A DNA stretch of 64,000 nucleotides from Massilia sp. METH4 (GTDB lineage: Bacteria > Pseudomonadota > Gammaproteobacteria > Burkholderiales > Burkholderiaceae_D): assembly GCF_037094685.1 (NCBI RefSeq), contig NZ_CP146614.1:5270001-5334000 (forward strand), written 5' to 3'. The notes beneath the pieces were generated by a model that did not search any database, was not told where the DNA came from, and saw only the letters and a list, made by a program, of their open reading frames with translations. Both the position numbers and the translations under genes were made by a program. The first letter of the stretch is position 1; every line of letters begins with the position of its first letter. Shown here piece by piece: positions 44,908-53,638 of the stretch.

Positions 44908-47016
44908 TCACCCCTTCACCTTCGCCGTCGCGATCTGGTCCAGGATATGCTTTGGCACGCCCGCATAGTGCTTGAATTCCATGGTGTACGTTGCCCTCCC
45001 CTGCGTCAGCGAACGCAGCGTGGTGGAATAGCCGAACATCTCGGCCAGCGGCACAAGCGCCCGCACCAGCTTGCCGCCGCCGCCGGGGATCTCGTCCATG
45101 CCCTGCACCATGCCGCGCCGCGACGTAAGGTCGCCCATCACATTGCCCATGAATTCCTCGGGCGTTTCCACTTCCACGTCCACGATCGGTTCCAGCAGCT
45201 CGGGGTCGGCGCGCCGCATGCCATCCTTGAACGCCATCGAGCCAGCCATGCGGAACGCGTTCTCGTTCGAGTCGACGTCGTGATAGGAGCCGAACGTGAG
45301 GGTCGCCCGCACATCCACCACCGGATAGCCGGCCAGCACGCCCGAGCGCAGCGTTTCCTGGATGCCCTTGTCGACGGCGGGAATGAATTCGCGCGGCACC
45401 ACGCCACCCTTGATGGCGTCGACGAATTCATAGCCCTTGCCGTGCTCCAGGGGTTCCAGCGCCAGCACCACGTGGCCATACTGGCCCTTGCCGCCGGACT
45501 GCTTGATGAACTTGCCCTCGACGTCGGTCACCGGTTTGCGGATCGTTTCTCGATAGGCCACCTGCGGCTTGCCGACCGAGGCCTCGACGCCGAACTCGCG
45601 CTTCATGCGGTCAACCAGGATTTCCAGGTGCAGCTCGCCCATGCCGGAAATGATCGTCTGGCCCGATTCCTCGTCCGTATGCACGCGGAACGACGGGTCT
45701 TCCTGAGCCAGGCGCGACAGGGCGATGCCCATCTTTTCCTGATCGGCCTTCGTCTTCGGCTCCACCGCCTGCGAGATCACCGGTTCCGGGAACACCATCT
45801 TTTCCAGGATGATCACGTGCGCCGGGTCGCTCAGCGTGTCGCCGGTGGTCACCGCCTTCAGGCCGACGGCCGCCGCGATATCGCCCGCGAACACTTCCTT
45901 GATCTCCTTGCGCTCGTTGGCATGCATCTGCAGGATGCGGCCGAGCCGCTCGCGCTGACCCTTGGTAGGGTTGTAGACGGTGTCGCCGGAATTGACGACG
46001 CCGGAATACACGCGGAAGAAGGCCAACTGGCCCACGAACGGGTCCGTCATGATCTTGAACGCCAGGGCGGCGAACGGGTCGGCGTCGGTCGGGTGCCGTT
46101 CGATCTCGCGGTCGTGCTCGTCGTGGCCGGCGATGGCCGGCACGTCCACCGGCGACGGCAGGTATTCCACCACGGCGTCTAGCATCGCCTGCACGCCCTT
46201 GTTCTTGAACGCGCTGCCTGCCAGCATGGGCACGATCTCGCCGCGGATCGTGCGCTGGCGCAGCGCCGCCTTGATCTCGGCTTCCGTCAGCGTCTCGCCG
46301 TCCAGGTAACGCTCGGTCAGCTCGGGCGTCGCCTCGGCGGCCGCTTCCACCAGGTTGTCGTGCCATTTCTGCGCCAGCTCGCGCAGTTCGGGCGGGATGT
46401 CGCCGTAGCTGAACTTCACGCCCTGGCTCGCGTCGTCCCAGATGATCGCCTGCATTTTGACCAGGTCGATGACGCCCTGGTAATGGTCCTCCGCGCCGAC
46501 CGGAATCTGGATCGGCACGGCATTGCCCTTCAGACGGTCGTGGATCTGCTGCCGCACGCGGAAGAAGTCGGCCCCAACGCGGTCCATCTTGTTGACGAAG
46601 GCGATGCGCGGCACCTTGTACTTGTTCGCCTGCCGCCACACGGTCTCGGATTGCGGCTGCACGCCGCCGACGGCGTCGTACACCATCACGGCGCCGTCCA
46701 GCACGCGCATCGAGCGCTCCACCTCGATCGTGAAGTCCACGTGGCCCGGCGTGTCGATGATGTTGATGCGGTGCTCGGGGAAATTGCCCGCCATGCCGCG
46801 CCAGAATGCCGTGGTGGCTGCGGACGTGATCGTGATGCCGCGCTCCTGTTCTTGCTCCATCCAGTCCATGGTGGCCGCGCCGTCGTGCACCTCGCCGATC
46901 TTGTGGTTCACGCCGGTATAGAACAGGATACGCTCGGTGGTCGTGGTCTTGCCGGCATCGATGTGGGCGCTGATGCCGATATTCCGGTAACGCTCGATTG
47001 GGGTCTTGCGGCTCAT
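44908..47016 (-). CDS. fusA: Elongation factor G (probably a second copy)
   Basis: A 702-residue translational GTPase that moves tRNA and mRNA through the ribosome. All EF-G regions are present: [15 protein letters not shown] with the P-loop at 17-26, the switch I region [27 protein letters not shown], then domains II-V with [10 protein letters not shown] and [16 protein letters not shown]. It ends [16 protein letters not shown]. The ATG follows CCAAGGAGAATGTC. No rpsL, rpsG or tuf is nearby, so it is not in the str operon. Burkholderiales often keep two EF-G genes, and this is likely the unlinked one (fusA2-type); that is inference. Confidence 0.93.
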   Translation of the reverse strand: MSRKTPIERYRNIGISAHIDAGKTTTTERILFYTGVNHKIGEVHDGAATMDWMEQEQERGITITSAATTAFWRGMAGNFPEHRINIIDTPGHVDFTIEVERSMRVLDGAVMVYDAVGGVQPQSETVWRQANKYKVPRIAFVNKMDRVGADFFRVRQQIHDRLKGNAVPIQIPVGAEDHYQGVIDLVKMQAIIWDDASQGVKFSYGDIPPELRELAQKWHDNLVEAAAEATPELTERYLDGETLTEAEIKAALRQRTIRGEIVPMLAGSAFKNKGVQAMLDAVVEYLPSPVDVPAIAGHDEHDREIERHPTDADPFAALAFKIMTDPFVGQLAFFRVYSGVVNSGDTVYNPTKGQRERLGRILQMHANERKEIKEVFAGDIAAAVGLKAVTTGDTLSDPAHVIILEKMVFPEPVISQAVEPKTKADQEKMGIALSRLAQEDPSFRVHTDEESGQTIISGMGELHLEILVDRMKREFGVEASVGKPQVAYRETIRKPVTDVEGKFIKQSGGKGQYGHVVLALEPLEHGKGYEFVDAIKGGVVPREFIPAVDKGIQETLRSGVLAGYPVVDVRATLTFGSYHDVDSNENAFRMAGSMAFKDGMRRADPELLEPIVDVEVETPEEFMGNVMGDLTSRRGMVQGMDEIPGGGGKLVRALVPLAEMFGYSTTLRSLTQGRATYTMEFKHYAGVPKHILDQIATAKVKG

Positions 47017-47157
47017 GACATTCTCCTTGGAGGACGCGGCCGCGCGGGTCGCGTCGAAAAATTGTAGCAGCATCGGCTTGCCCAGGCTTGGGAGGGCTTC
47101 CCTTTTTCAAGCGCAGCCGTGCGACTATTCCGCGCCGTCCGTGCTTATACTCGCGTG

Positions 47158-48252
47158 ATGCCAAAAAACAAGATGATGACAATGAAAAAACACTTTGCCC
47201 CCTGCCTTTCGGCCATGCTGGCCCTCTTCCCTTTCGCCGTCTCCGCCCAGGAGGCAAGGCCGGAACTGGACAAGGACCTGGCACGCTGCGCGCTGCTGGC
47301 CGACCCGACCGAGCGGCTGGGTTGCTACGACTTGGTGGCGAACCGGCCGGCGGACGCGCCGCCCGCCCTGGCGGCGAACGGCACCGACCAGCAGCAAGGC
47401 GCATTCCCGGGCGGGCCGTTGGCGAAGACCGTGGAACCGGCCGCGCCGGCCGCCGTCGAGCCGATCGTGTCCGTGCAGGTGCCGCTCTGGGAACTGGACG
47501 GGGACAGCAAGCGCGGCGTATTCAATTTCCGCCCGCACCGCGACAATTACCTGCTGCTGGCGAACTACAGCAACAGCACCAACGAGGCGCCCTTCGAGGA
47601 AGTGACGCCGTCCGGCATCGATTCGAAGCACGTGGAACTGGCCTACCAGCTGTCGTTCAAGCTGAAACTGATGGAGACGATCGCCGGCTCGCCCGTCGAC
47701 CTGTGGTTCGGCTACACGCAGCAAAGCTTCTGGCAAGCGTACAACCGCGATGAATCGAGCCCGTTCCGGGAAACGAACTACCAGCCGGAGATCATGGCAA
47801 TCGCGCCGATCGGCAAGCGGCTCGGCGGCTTCGACTTGCGCTACGCGGGGCTGGGCTTCGTGCACCAGTCGAATGGCCAGGCGGCCACGCTGTCGCGCAG
47901 CTGGAACCGGCTGTACGCGGAGGTGGGCGGCGAATACGGCAAACTGGGCGTGACGGCGCGCATCTGGAAGCGGCTGGACAATTCGAAGTCGGACAACGAC
48001 AACCTCGACATCACCGACTTCATGGGCCATGGCGACCTGCGGCTCGTCTACCGCGATGGCGGCAGCGAATATTCGCTGCTGGCGCGGCGGAACCTGCACA
48101 CGGATCACGGTTCGTTGCAGCTCGGCTGGGCCTTCCCTCTGCGCGCCAACCTGAAGGGCTATGTGCAGTTCTTCTCGGGGTATGGCCAGAGCCTGATCGA
48201 CTACAATTACTCGCAGATGTCGCTGGGCGCCGGGTTCCTGGTGGGCTTCTGA
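47158..48252 (+). CDS. pldA: Outer-membrane phospholipase A (OMPLA)
   Basis: A 364-residue phospholipase of the PldA family, which cleaves phospholipids in the outer leaflet and is activated by dimerisation. A signal peptide (to about AVSAQ) is followed by an unusual 75-residue segment with CALLADPTERLGCYDL, a pattern common in beta-proteobacterial OMPLA relatives. The barrel includes WFGYTQQSFWQAYN and the catalytic motif HQSNGQ with His236 and Ser238; Asn of SWNRLY completes the triad. It ends in a barrel-like GAGFLVGF. The start is uncertain: ATGs at 47158, 47173, 47176 and 47182 are all in frame without a strong ribosome site. Confidence 0.9.
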   Translation: MPKNKMMTMKKHFAPCLSAMLALFPFAVSAQEARPELDKDLARCALLADPTERLGCYDLVANRPADAPPALAANGTDQQQGAFPGGPLAKTVEPAAPAAVEPIVSVQVPLWELDGDSKRGVFNFRPHRDNYLLLANYSNSTNEAPFEEVTPSGIDSKHVELAYQLSFKLKLMETIAGSPVDLWFGYTQQSFWQAYNRDESSPFRETNYQPEIMAIAPIGKRLGGFDLRYAGLGFVHQSNGQAATLSRSWNRLYAEVGGEYGKLGVTARIWKRLDNSKSDNDNLDITDFMGHGDLRLVYRDGGSEYSLLARRNLHTDHGSLQLGWAFPLRANLKGYVQFFSGYGQSLIDYNYSQMSLGAGFLVGF

Positions 48253-48253
48253 T

Positions 48254-48451
48254 TCATCTGCGCCCGCCGCCCAGCACGCGGGCGGGCAGCATGACCACTG
48301 CGCGCAACAGTTCCAACACGGCATCGACACCGATGCCGATCAGCCGGAACGGCAACAGCAGCAGCCAGGCGACCGGGTACAGCAGCAAGGCCAGCAGGGC
48401 CAGCGGCCAGCAAAGGAACAGCAGGACCAACCACAGGATGAAGCTCGGCAT
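48254..48451 (-). CDS. Small membrane protein (65 aa)
   Basis: A 65-residue protein with two hydrophobic helices: FILWLVLLFLCWPLALLALLLYPVAWLLLLPF (about 4-36) and a second amphipathic one (LIGIGVDAVLELLRAVVMLP), ending RVLGGGRR. The text matches a recurrent small membrane protein I know from Burkholderiales genomes without assigned function. It lies on the opposite strand 1 bp from the phospholipase stop (convergent). The start ATG lacks a clear ribosome site. Confidence 0.6.
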   Translation of the reverse strand: MPSFILWLVLLFLCWPLALLALLLYPVAWLLLLPFRLIGIGVDAVLELLRAVVMLPARVLGGGRR

Positions 48452-48524
48452 GGCGTACTCGCGCAAGGATATATGGAGTGCACATGGTGCCGCCGGCGGG
48501 ACTGCGCGGCAATGACCGCGCGAC

Positions 48525-48734
48525 GGGTTGCCGCACGGCGCGACCGACCGTCGAAAAGCAGGGCCAGACGGTCGGGCGCAGGCAACGATCCACGATGGGA
48601 TTACGCACGGCGCCACCGCTGTCGAAAAGTGGAGCTGAACGGTCAGGCGCAGACGACGACCCGCGACGGGATGCAGGATGGCGCCACCGCCGTCCAAAAA
48701 CGGGGCTCGGTCAGGCGTAGGCGACGACCTGCGG
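48525..48734 (-). repeat. Three tandem ~71-bp copies overlapping the methyltransferase 3' end
   Basis: Copies at 48525-48596, 48597-48667 and 48668-48734 share GGCGC(C/G)ACCG, GTCGAAAAG, GGTC(A/G)GGCG(C/T)AG and the ACGATCC/ACGACC end. The third copy contains the last codons and the stop (48711-48713) of the methyltransferase gene. The other two are decayed copies of the same gene end placed downstream. A partial fourth copy may follow at 48500-48524. Confidence 0.75.
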
Positions 48735-49628
48735 CTGCAGCGCGGCGTGGTACATCACGCTGGCCGACAGGCGCGCCTGCAGCGACGGGATCGAGCCGCC
48801 CGCGCGGTAGGCGAACGCCACCTGCAGCACATCGCCCGCCTTCACTTCGACGGGACGCTCCAGGGGCAGCGCCATGTAGTGGTTCAGCCAGTCGATCGTC
48901 GTCGCCCGTTCCTGCACGACCGACAGGATGTTCTTCGTGATGAAGCGGATCGCGTTCACGGTGCCGTCCCGGTCGATGACGAACTTGCCTTCCCAGCTGT
49001 AGCTGGTGTCGTTGGGCTGCGTGAAGTCGATCACGGAATAGACGGCCGGCTGGGCCATCTCCACCGTGCCCGGCTGCGCGATGCCCGGCTGCTGGAACTG
49101 CACGATGGGCGCATGAAACCCTTCGAAGTCGTATTCCTGCTGCAGCGGCTGGGCCGCCATCAGCACGGCCTCCGGCAGGAAGACGGGCAGCGGTCCGCCG
49201 AACTTCTGCGCGTAGCGGCGCTTGAAGTTCTCGATGACCTCGACCTGCTTCTCGCGCAGCATGCCCACATGGATCATCTCGCAGATGACGACATCGACCG
49301 GCTCGGGCGGCAGGTATTCGAAGGCATCGGCATGGATCACCTCGACCTTCTCGCCGCAGCGGTTCATGGCCAGGAAACGGCGCGCCTCGGCCACCATGTC
49401 GGGATTGAAGTCGACGCAATACACCTTGTCCGCCCGTTGCGCGGCGAAGAACGACAGCGCTCCCGTACCACCGCCCAGCTCCAGTACCTTCATGCCCGGC
49501 TTCACGACATGGGTGATCGCCGCGCGGAAGTTGTGCATGCGGTTGGTATCCATCAGCAGGTTGTGATGGTAATGGACGGGGATGAACTGGCCCAGGTAGC
49601 AGCTTTCGAGTTCGCGTTCCGACAGCAT
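48711..49628 (-). CDS. PRMT-like class I SAM-dependent methyltransferase
   Basis: A 305-residue methyltransferase. The SAM motif is VLELGGGTGALSFFAAQ (about 48-64), followed by VYCVDFNPDMVAEARRF. Instead of the arginine methyltransferase double-E loop it has VICEMIHVGMLREKQVEV, which keeps the C/S-E-M-x-G arrangement. The C-terminal about 170 residues form a beta-barrel-like domain (VEVKAGDVLQVAFAYRAGG) as in PRMTs. Bacterial PRMT-like enzymes are uncommon; the substrate (protein Arg, carboxyl or small molecule) is unknown. The start ATG follows AGAAGGAAAAACC. Its 3' end carries tandem decayed copies. Confidence 0.75.
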   Translation of the reverse strand: MLSERELESCYLGQFIPVHYHHNLLMDTNRMHNFRAAITHVVKPGMKVLELGGGTGALSFFAAQRADKVYCVDFNPDMVAEARRFLAMNRCGEKVEVIHADAFEYLPPEPVDVVICEMIHVGMLREKQVEVIENFKRRYAQKFGGPLPVFLPEAVLMAAQPLQQEYDFEGFHAPIVQFQQPGIAQPGTVEMAQPAVYSVIDFTQPNDTSYSWEGKFVIDRDGTVNAIRFITKNILSVVQERATTIDWLNHYMALPLERPVEVKAGDVLQVAFAYRAGGSIPSLQARLSASVMYHAALQPQVVAYA

Positions 49629-49765
49629 GGTTTTTCCTTCTCGTGGCGACAGCGACATTATGGGCAACGACGCGGGCCGGCAAAACGCGGAGATTGGCGG
49701 GGAAAAAGGTCCAGTTCGACGGTTCAGCTCCAGGATGGCGACAAGCGCTATGGAAGAGCCCGTGT

Positions 49766-49806
49766 CATGGGGTCACGTATCATGGGGTCACGTATCATGG
49801 GGTCAG
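49766..49806 (+). repeat. 15-bp tandem repeat CATGGGGTCACGTAT, 2.7 copies
   Basis: Exact copies at 49766-49780 and 49781-49795, with a partial third at 49796-49806. They sit between GAGCCCGTGTCATGG and an inverted GGGACACGAGCTC. The words GTGTCATGGGGTCA and GAGCTCGTGTC recur at both borders of the adjacent IS110 element. No supported gene lies between 49629 and 49955. Confidence 0.8.
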
Positions 49807-49933
49807 GCAGCGGGACACGAGCTCATGCGTACGATAACGATGGGCAGGCGCCAAGTACCCGCAAATCCAGCTACCCCCCGGGCAATTGTTGGCAGGGGGC
49901 CTGGCACCGGGACAACGCGGACCGTGCGCATTA

Positions 49934-49950
49934 CCGTTGAGCTCGTGTCA
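49934..49950. repeat. Left flank of IS110: 17-bp inverted repeat
   Basis: CCGTTGAGCTCGTGTCA is the exact reverse complement of 51160-51176. The first base after it begins CGGGGTCAGATACC, which contains the transposase stop codon. The matching right copy overlaps the stop codon of the ankyrin gene, so these are likely arms of a pre-existing repeat and not IS ends. Confidence 0.7.
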
Positions 49951-49955
49951 CGGGG

Positions 49956-50969
49956 TCAGATACCGTGTTCACCCGCAAGCCTTTTGCCCATGTGATTCGG
50001 GTCAAATGGCTTTCCTGAGCGGACGACGCCGTACATCTGGTGCACGAGCTTGCGCATGACGGCAGCGATGACAGCCATCTTAGCCATGCCTGTTGACTGC
50101 AGCCGGTTTGCAAATTCCCTTAACAGCGGGTTCTTTCTGATCGCTGTAAGTGCTGGCATGTATAGGGCTGCCCGCAGGTCGCGACAGCCCATTCTGGTAA
50201 TGGTAGTCCTACCCCTCACCGAGCTGCCTGATTGCCTCTGGCGTGGCGTCACCCCAATGTAGGCCGCCAGTTCCTTGGCGCTGCCGAAGCGCCGCAGGTT
50301 CCCCACACGACCAAGTACCTTGGCCGCGGTCCCGCGGCCAAGGCCTGGGATCGACTCAATCAGCTCAGCATCGTGCCGGAGATCCGGATGCCGATCGATG
50401 TGATCATCGATATCGTTCTCCAGCTGCTTGATTTGTTTGTCCAGCCAATCCAAGTGCGTCTTGGCGTGAGCTGCCACCTCGGTCTGGTTTGCAAACTCAA
50501 GTGCTTCGATACGATTGGCCTGTTGCTGTCGAATGTCTTTCAACGATGCCAGATGCTCGTTCCAAGCCCTCAATTGCCGCTGCTCGTGCGAAGGGGCCTG
50601 CCAAAGCGCTGGGCTCATCGCTGCGCAGTATCGCGCAATGAGAGCTGCATCAGCTTTGTCGTTTTTGTTTCGGATGATTAGACTCTGGCCAAATCCTTTG
50701 ATGCTGGCAGGATTGACGACGCTCACCTTCATGCCCATGTCGCTCAATGCCAGGGCAACAGGCTCGCTGTACACGCCTGTCGATTCCATGCAAATATGGA
50801 CCGCATCGAGCGTAACATCCTGATTCTTCAACCACTTTATCAGCTCTGCGTAACCGTCCCTGTTGTTCGGAAGCACTTTGCTCTTGAGCTTCCCATTCTT
50901 CAGCAACGCTATATCCAGTTTGCTTTTGCTGACATCAATTCCTACTACTGGCGTGCCTACGAAATTCAT
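49956..50969 (-). CDS. IS110-family transposase
   Basis: A 337-residue DEDD transposase. The N-terminal DEDD (RuvC-like) domain shows GIDVSKSKLD, then HICMESTGVY and KADAALIARYC. The C-terminal Transposase_20 region has IESIPGLGRGTAAKVLG and RMGCRDLRAALYMPALTA with the conserved serine-bearing helix nearby. The ATG at 50969 follows GAGGGTGGTCACCAA. Its stop is only a few bases from the left border repeat. The enzyme recombines DNA guided by a structured RNA made from the non-coding end, as shown for IS110 relatives. Confidence 0.9.
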   Translation of the reverse strand: MNFVGTPVVGIDVSKSKLDIALLKNGKLKSKVLPNNRDGYAELIKWLKNQDVTLDAVHICMESTGVYSEPVALALSDMGMKVSVVNPASIKGFGQSLIIRNKNDKADAALIARYCAAMSPALWQAPSHEQRQLRAWNEHLASLKDIRQQQANRIEALEFANQTEVAAHAKTHLDWLDKQIKQLENDIDDHIDRHPDLRHDAELIESIPGLGRGTAAKVLGRVGNLRRFGSAKELAAYIGVTPRQRQSGSSVRGRTTITRMGCRDLRAALYMPALTAIRKNPLLREFANRLQSTGMAKMAVIAAVMRKLVHQMYGVVRSGKPFDPNHMGKRLAGEHGI

Positions 50970-51159
50970 TTGGTGACCACCCTCGTATGCAGGCTCGAAG
51001 CCTAAGATACCGTCCGGACTTAACAATGAAAAACAGGCAGAGGCGCCAATCTGACCCACAGGCTCTTGGCCTTAGACACCATCGACATCACTCTGCCTGG
51101 CCGTTTCCTTCAGCGGTAATTTTGCCAAAGATCCGACGGGATCATCATACGAGGCACCA
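50970..51159 (-). ncRNA. Non-coding IS110 end, candidate bridge-RNA region
   Basis: 190 bp upstream of the transposase start on the same strand, without an open frame. In IS110 elements this position encodes a bridge RNA with target and donor loops. I see stretches such as GCCAGGCAGAG and ACTCTGCCTGGC able to pair (CAGGCAGAG at 51037 region with CTCTGCCTG at 51092 region), which supports a stem. The RNA itself is inferred. Confidence 0.4.
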
Positions 51160-51176
51160 TGACACGAGCTCAACGG
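51160..51176. repeat. Right flank of IS110: 17-bp inverted repeat overlapping ankyrin stop
   Basis: TGACACGAGCTCAACGG is the exact reverse complement of 49934-49950. The minus-strand reading contains CGC CGT TGA, the last codons and stop of the ankyrin gene, so the insertion lies directly after that gene. Confidence 0.7.
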
Positions 51177-51904
51177 CGCATTATCTGTTCGGCGAGGTGC
51201 TGGCGGATCGCCTTGGCGATCCAGGGCTTGTCGGCGCGCTCGGCGAATTCGGCGGCGTCGATCTTGAAGGCGCTGTCGCGCAGCGTGGCGTCGGCGCCTT
51301 CCTGCAGCAGCAGCTTGACGGCATCTTCCTGCCCCTCGCGGGCGGCGAGCATCAGCGGCGTCAATTTCGTGGGAGATTCGGCGTCGATATAGGCATGCTG
51401 GTCGAGCAGAACGCGCATGATGTCGAGGGCACCGGCCGCCGCGGCGTAGTGCAGCGCTGTCCAGCCGGGGCGGTTCACCTGCGCGCCCTTGGCCAGCAAC
51501 GCCTTCACTGCCGGCATATTGTTCTTGAACGCTGCCATCATCAGCGCCGTATTGCCGTTGGCGGCCTGCACTTCCAGGTCGATCTTCGGCTGCGCCAGCA
51601 GCAGCCGGAACACGTCCATCGCATCGTTGCGCAGGGCGACGATCATGCCCGTCTCGCCCCGCTCAGGCTCGCGCAGGTTCGGGTCGAGGCCGCGCGCCAG
51701 CAAGGGCTTGATCCGGCCGGCGTCGTTGACCTGGGCGGCGCGGAAGAACGACACGGCGTCGTCGCCCTGCGCCAGGCCCGGCGCGGCCGCCAGGGCCGAG
51801 GCAACGGCCACGGTGGCGATCCCCAGCCGCAGCGCAATGCGCGAGCGCAGCCGGGCGCGCAATTTACGCAGGCGTTTGGCGACGCGGCGCAGCAGGGCTG
51901 CCAT
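51170..51904 (-). CDS. Ankyrin-repeat protein, exported
   Basis: A 244-residue protein with a basic N-terminus and hydrophobic signal (LGIATVAVASALAAAPGLAQ). Four to five ankyrin units follow (residues about 50-225): NDAGRIKPLLARGLDPNLREPERGETGMIVALR, QAANGNTALMMAAFKNNMPAVKALLAKGAQVN, GWTALHYAAAAGALDIMRVLLDQHAYID and TPLMLAAREGQEDAVKLLLQEGAD. Ankyrin units bind proteins. In Burkholderiales it often follows tatD. The ATG overlaps the TatD stop by one base (TGATG), so it is the last gene of the operon. Its stop codon lies inside a 17-bp repeat beside the IS110 element. Confidence 0.85.
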   Translation of the reverse strand: MAALLRRVAKRLRKLRARLRSRIALRLGIATVAVASALAAAPGLAQGDDAVSFFRAAQVNDAGRIKPLLARGLDPNLREPERGETGMIVALRNDAMDVFRLLLAQPKIDLEVQAANGNTALMMAAFKNNMPAVKALLAKGAQVNRPGWTALHYAAAAGALDIMRVLLDQHAYIDAESPTKLTPLMLAAREGQEDAVKLLLQEGADATLRDSAFKIDAAEFAERADKPWIAKAIRQHLAEQIMRR

Positions 51905-52689
51905 CACGCCGGCACCGCCGCGGAAAACAGCTTGAAGAAGTTGGCGCTGGTCGCCGCCGCCACCTCCTCCACGGACACACCCTTCAACTTGGCGATGAAC
52001 TCGGCCACGTGCGCCACGTAGCCCGGTTCGTTCATCTTGCCACGGTAAGGCACCGGGGCCAGGTAGGGGGAATCGGTTTCGATCAGCATCTGCTCGAGCG
52101 GCACTTCCAGCGCCACCGCCTGCAATTCCTTCGCGCTCTTGAACGTGACGATGCCGGAAAACGAGATGTAGAAACCCATCTCCATCGAGGCCCGTGCCAC
52201 TTCCAGCGATTCGGTGAAGCAGTGCATCACGCCCGCGACGCCGCCCTTGTCCGTACCGGCGCCCTCTTCGCGCATGATGCGGATGGTGTCTTCACTGGCC
52301 GATCGGGTATGGATGATCAGCGGCTTGCGCGACTCGCGCGAGGCGCGGATATGCGTGCGGAAGCGCTCGCGCTGCCACTCGAGATCGCCCTCCAGCCGAT
52401 AGTAATCGAGGCCCGTCTCGCCGATGGCGACGATCTTCGGGTGCCGCGCCAGCTCGACGAGCTGGGCCACGGTGGGCTCGGGCGTGTCTTCGTAGTCGGG
52501 GTGCACGCCCACCGATGCGTAGATATTCGGATATTGCTCGGCCAATGCGAGCACGCGGGGAAAGTCCGGCAGATCGACCGAGACGCACAGCGCGTGGGTC
52601 ACCTTGTTGGCCGCCATCTTCTCGCGGATCTCCGGCATCCGGGCTGCCAGCTCCGGGAAGTCGATATGGCAATGTGAATCGATAAACAT
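51904..52689 (-). CDS. tatD: TatD-family metal-dependent hydrolase
   Basis: A 261-residue TIM-barrel hydrolase. The N-terminal metal motif MFIDSHCHIDFPEL has His6 and His8. Other ligands: IGETGLDYY, PLIIHTRSA, GVMHCFTES and IETDSPYLAP. TatD enzymes have DNase or quality-control roles. The start at 52689 gives the canonical opening; an upstream GTG-type start adds six residues. In the ancestral order it would follow pilZ; here an IS3 element and the GNAT gene lie between them. Confidence 0.93.
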   Translation of the reverse strand: MFIDSHCHIDFPELAARMPEIREKMAANKVTHALCVSVDLPDFPRVLALAEQYPNIYASVGVHPDYEDTPEPTVAQLVELARHPKIVAIGETGLDYYRLEGDLEWQRERFRTHIRASRESRKPLIIHTRSASEDTIRIMREEGAGTDKGGVAGVMHCFTESLEVARASMEMGFYISFSGIVTFKSAKELQAVALEVPLEQMLIETDSPYLAPVPYRGKMNEPGYVAHVAEFIAKLKGVSVEEVAAATSANFFKLFSAAVPA

Positions 52690-52802
52690 GCCTCGATTGT
52701 AGCCCAAGCCGGGAAAGCCGGTGGCTTAAGGGGCGCAGAGCAAAAATGTTGCCCAAAAACCGGTGACAGTGAAGTGACCCCAAAAAGTTGGACGGTCTGT
52801 AG

Positions 52803-53612
52803 CTAGGCTGCTTGGAGCTGAGTTCTGTACTGCACAGGACTCAGCCCATTCAACCTGAGCTTGATGCGCTTGTGATTGTAGTAATGGATGTACTTCGCCA
52901 AGCCCTTCTTCAGCTCTTTGATACTGGCAAATTTCTGCAGATAGAAGTACTCGGTCTTGAGTACGGCAAAGAAGCTCTCCATCGCAGCGTTGTCGAGGCA
53001 ATTGCCCTTACGCGACATGCTCTGCACGACATTGCTCCTCTTCAGCGCCTGTCGGTAAGCTGACTTTTGATAGTGCCATCCCTGGTCTGAATGCAGCACT
53101 GGCTTGTCGTCCTTGCCGAGCTTTCGCAGTGCTTTTCTCAGCATATTGGTAACCAAGCTCAGCACTGGTCGGGTGTTCATCTCGAAGGCGATGATCTCGC
53201 CGTTGCACAGGTCCATGACCGGCGAGAGGTACAGTTTTTCGCCACCGACCTTGAATTCAGTGACATCGGTTACCCACTTCTCGTGCATGGCTGCAGCTTC
53301 GAAATTACGCTCCAAGCGGTTATCTGCTACTTCGCCCACTTCGCCCTTGTAAGTGCGAAACTTCTTTGGTCGTACCAAGGACTTCAAGCCGAGATCGCTC
53401 ATCAAGCGCTGTACGCATTTGTGGTTGACCTTCTGCCCAGCCTTGCGGTTCTCGGCGGTCACGCGGCGATAGCCGTAGCGCCCGGAATGGGCGTCAAAGA
53501 CGTCCTGGACACGCGTTTTCAAGGCCTCATCCCTATCGCCTTGCTCTGCCACTTGCTGCTGATAATAGTAGGTGCTACGTGCCAGGCCTGCCACTTTCAG
53601 CAAGCCAGCCAA
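52803..53612 (-). CDS. IS3-family transposase OrfB (DDE integrase part)
   Basis: The integrase half, about 269 residues from a TTG start within a longer frame that begins upstream by -1 frameshifting from orfA. The DDE residues are visible in WVTDVTEF, HSDQGWHYQ and ESFFAVLKTE. HTH_21-type text (SGRYGYRRVTAENRKAG) precedes. The shift site is the A-rich stretch on the minus strand just before 53639, where the frame of RKKRK and that of AQKAKVVTEL meet. The functional product is the OrfAB fusion. Confidence 0.9.
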   Translation of the reverse strand: MAGLLKVAGLARSTYYYQQQVAEQGDRDEALKTRVQDVFDAHSGRYGYRRVTAENRKAGQKVNHKCVQRLMSDLGLKSLVRPKKFRTYKGEVGEVADNRLERNFEAAAMHEKWVTDVTEFKVGGEKLYLSPVMDLCNGEIIAFEMNTRPVLSLVTNMLRKALRKLGKDDKPVLHSDQGWHYQKSAYRQALKRSNVVQSMSRKGNCLDNAAMESFFAVLKTEYFYLQKFASIKELKKGLAKYIHYYNHKRIKLRLNGLSPVQYRTQLQAA

Positions 53613-53638
53613 GGGGAATTGCTGCCTCAGTTCAGTGA

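Larger units (their letters stand above)
49951..51159 (-). mobile_element. IS110-family insertion sequence (about 1.2 kb)
   Basis: The unit spans the transposase gene and a roughly 190-bp non-coding left end. It is bounded by a perfect 17-bp inverted repeat (49934-49950 and 51160-51176). IS110 elements usually have no terminal inverted repeats and no target duplication, which fits. The exact ends are not provable from one copy. Confidence 0.65.

Noticed and set aside
44641..46182. Plus-strand frame across the EF-G gene
   Set aside because: It is the reverse of a highly conserved EF-G gene and has no coherent motif.
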